A stretch of 6,566 nucleotides of DNA from Holophaga sp. (GTDB lineage: Bacteria; Acidobacteriota; Holophagae; Holophagales; Holophagaceae): contig JAUYES010000805.1 in assembly GCA_030691225.1 (NCBI GenBank), forward strand, positions 1 to 6,566. Direction: 5' to 3'. Below, piece after piece: positions 5,825-6,566 of the stretch (position 1 is the first letter of the stretch; each line of letters begins with the position of its first letter). A program made the translations under genes and the position numbers. Under the pieces are notes generated by a model. That model made no database searches and was not told where the DNA came from. It saw nothing but the letters and a program-made list of their open reading frames with translations.

Positions 5825-6566
5825 TTATTTTTTTGTATTTTTGTCCAAAACCCATTCCACCACTCGCTCCGCACGCCAGTACCGACTGCCCTTCACAAGA
5901 ATTCTGGCCCCGGAAGGCAGCGCACAGAGTCCCTTGGGATCGTCACGTAAGGCGTCGAAATCGGCAAAGGCATGCCCGCCGGAACCAAAGCCTTCGACCA
6001 ACACACCGGCCTGATCTCCATAGGTCAACACACTCCTGAACCCCAAGGCACGAAGACCTTCTCCCGTTTCTCGGTGTAGTCGTGAGGATTCCGGCCCCAA
6101 TTCACGCATACATCCGAGCACGGCAATGGCTTCACCACCTTCCAATTCCAGGAGTGCGGCGCCGCAGGCGAGGATGGAATCGGGGCTGGCATTGTAGGTT
6201 TCATCAAGAAGCCAGCCTCCATGTGGCAAGGAATGAAGGCGGCCTCGCCCGGCTTCCGGCTCAACCTCCCCGAGTCCGGCAGCAACCGTCTCGGGATTGA
6301 AGCCTGCGATCACGGCAAGCGTTCCAGCCAGAGCGGCGTTGCGAACCTGGTGTGCACCGCGAAGTTTCAGACTCACCGAAATTCCGCCCTTGGGTGTGCG
6401 TAGGGTAAAGCGTTCCCCACGGGCCCCCAGAGATTCCGTATTCTCCCAACCGAAGGACTGCTGCCCTTGCCCAACAGGAATGGCTGCCACATGCGAAGCC
6501 CAGGGCTGCAGCGCGATCCAGCGGCACCATTCATCCGACGCCAGATGCACCCAGGCACCTCCGGGC
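5825..6566 (-). CDS. murF: UDP-MurNAc-tripeptide:D-alanyl-D-alanine ligase, 5' end cut by window edge
   Basis: MurF adds D-Ala-D-Ala to UDP-MurNAc-tripeptide using ATP (EC 6.3.2.10), the last cytoplasmic step before MraY. About 246 C-terminal residues are in the window, of about 450 in the family. The ATP P-loop lies outside it. Visible are the end of the central domain (LRGAHQVRNAALAGTLAVIAGF, matching G.HN..NALAA) and the C-terminal domain with GRGRLHSLPHGGWLLDETYNASPDSI, where DETYNASPDSI is at 6173-6205, plus VLGCMRELGPESSRLHRETG and an ILVKGSR motif near the end. The frame remains open to the window edge (PGGAW before the ATG at 6550), so that ATG is internal. The family motif GDM.ELG has Cys in place of Asp (codon 6110-6112). 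The last residues DKNTKK and the TAA stop run into A-rich sequence. It is co-directional with mraY. Confidence 0.94.
   Translation of the reverse strand, partial: PGGAWVHLASDEWCRWIALQPWASHVAAIPVGQGQQSFGWENTESLGARGERFTLRTPKGGISVSLKLRGAHQVRNAALAGTLAVIAGFNPETVAAGLGEVEPEAGRGRLHSLPHGGWLLDETYNASPDSILACGAALLELEGGEAIAVLGCMRELGPESSRLHRETGEGLRALGFRSVLTYGDQAGVLVEGFGSGGHAFADFDALRDDPKGLCALPSGARILVKGSRYWRAERVVEWVLDKNTKK

Overview
The window holds two unrelated chromosomal gene groups facing each other, plus a signalling gene lodged inside one of them. The + strand enters through the 3' two thirds of citF, the citrate lyase alpha subunit. This runs by a 26-base overlap into a fused citX-citG gene, which makes and attaches the lyase prosthetic group. 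Together they look like the tail of a citCDEFXG-type citrate fermentation operon.

The - strand carries peptidoglycan precursor genes in the usual dcw order: murF (cut by the right edge), mraY and murD. Transcription runs right to left. Between mraY and murD lies a stand-alone EAL-domain gene on the opposite strand, a probable c-di-GMP phosphodiesterase with every catalytic residue present. The ftsW-murG-murC genes that often follow murD are not there. murD instead collides tail to tail with citXG, sharing 26 bases, and mraY collides with the EAL gene with one base between the stops. I see no terminator at either junction.

Non-coding sequence is limited to two places. One is the 115-base divergent gap between murD and the EAL gene (3688-3802), with a perfect 9-base inverted repeat next to the EAL start. 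The other is the 194-base murF-mraY gap (5631-5824), with a long hairpin and a short 9-base tandem repeat.

The host looks like a Gram-negative bacterium of moderately high GC able to cleave citrate anaerobically. The MraY sequence (N-terminal FRYVTLRAG and the periplasmic PHVAGGAEL stretch) reminds me of Acidobacteriota and similar deep-branching phyla, but this is recall, not a search. I see no mobile element, CRISPR array, tRNA or rRNA. The window is mostly core metabolism in an unusual arrangement; I do not see a convincing undescribed system.
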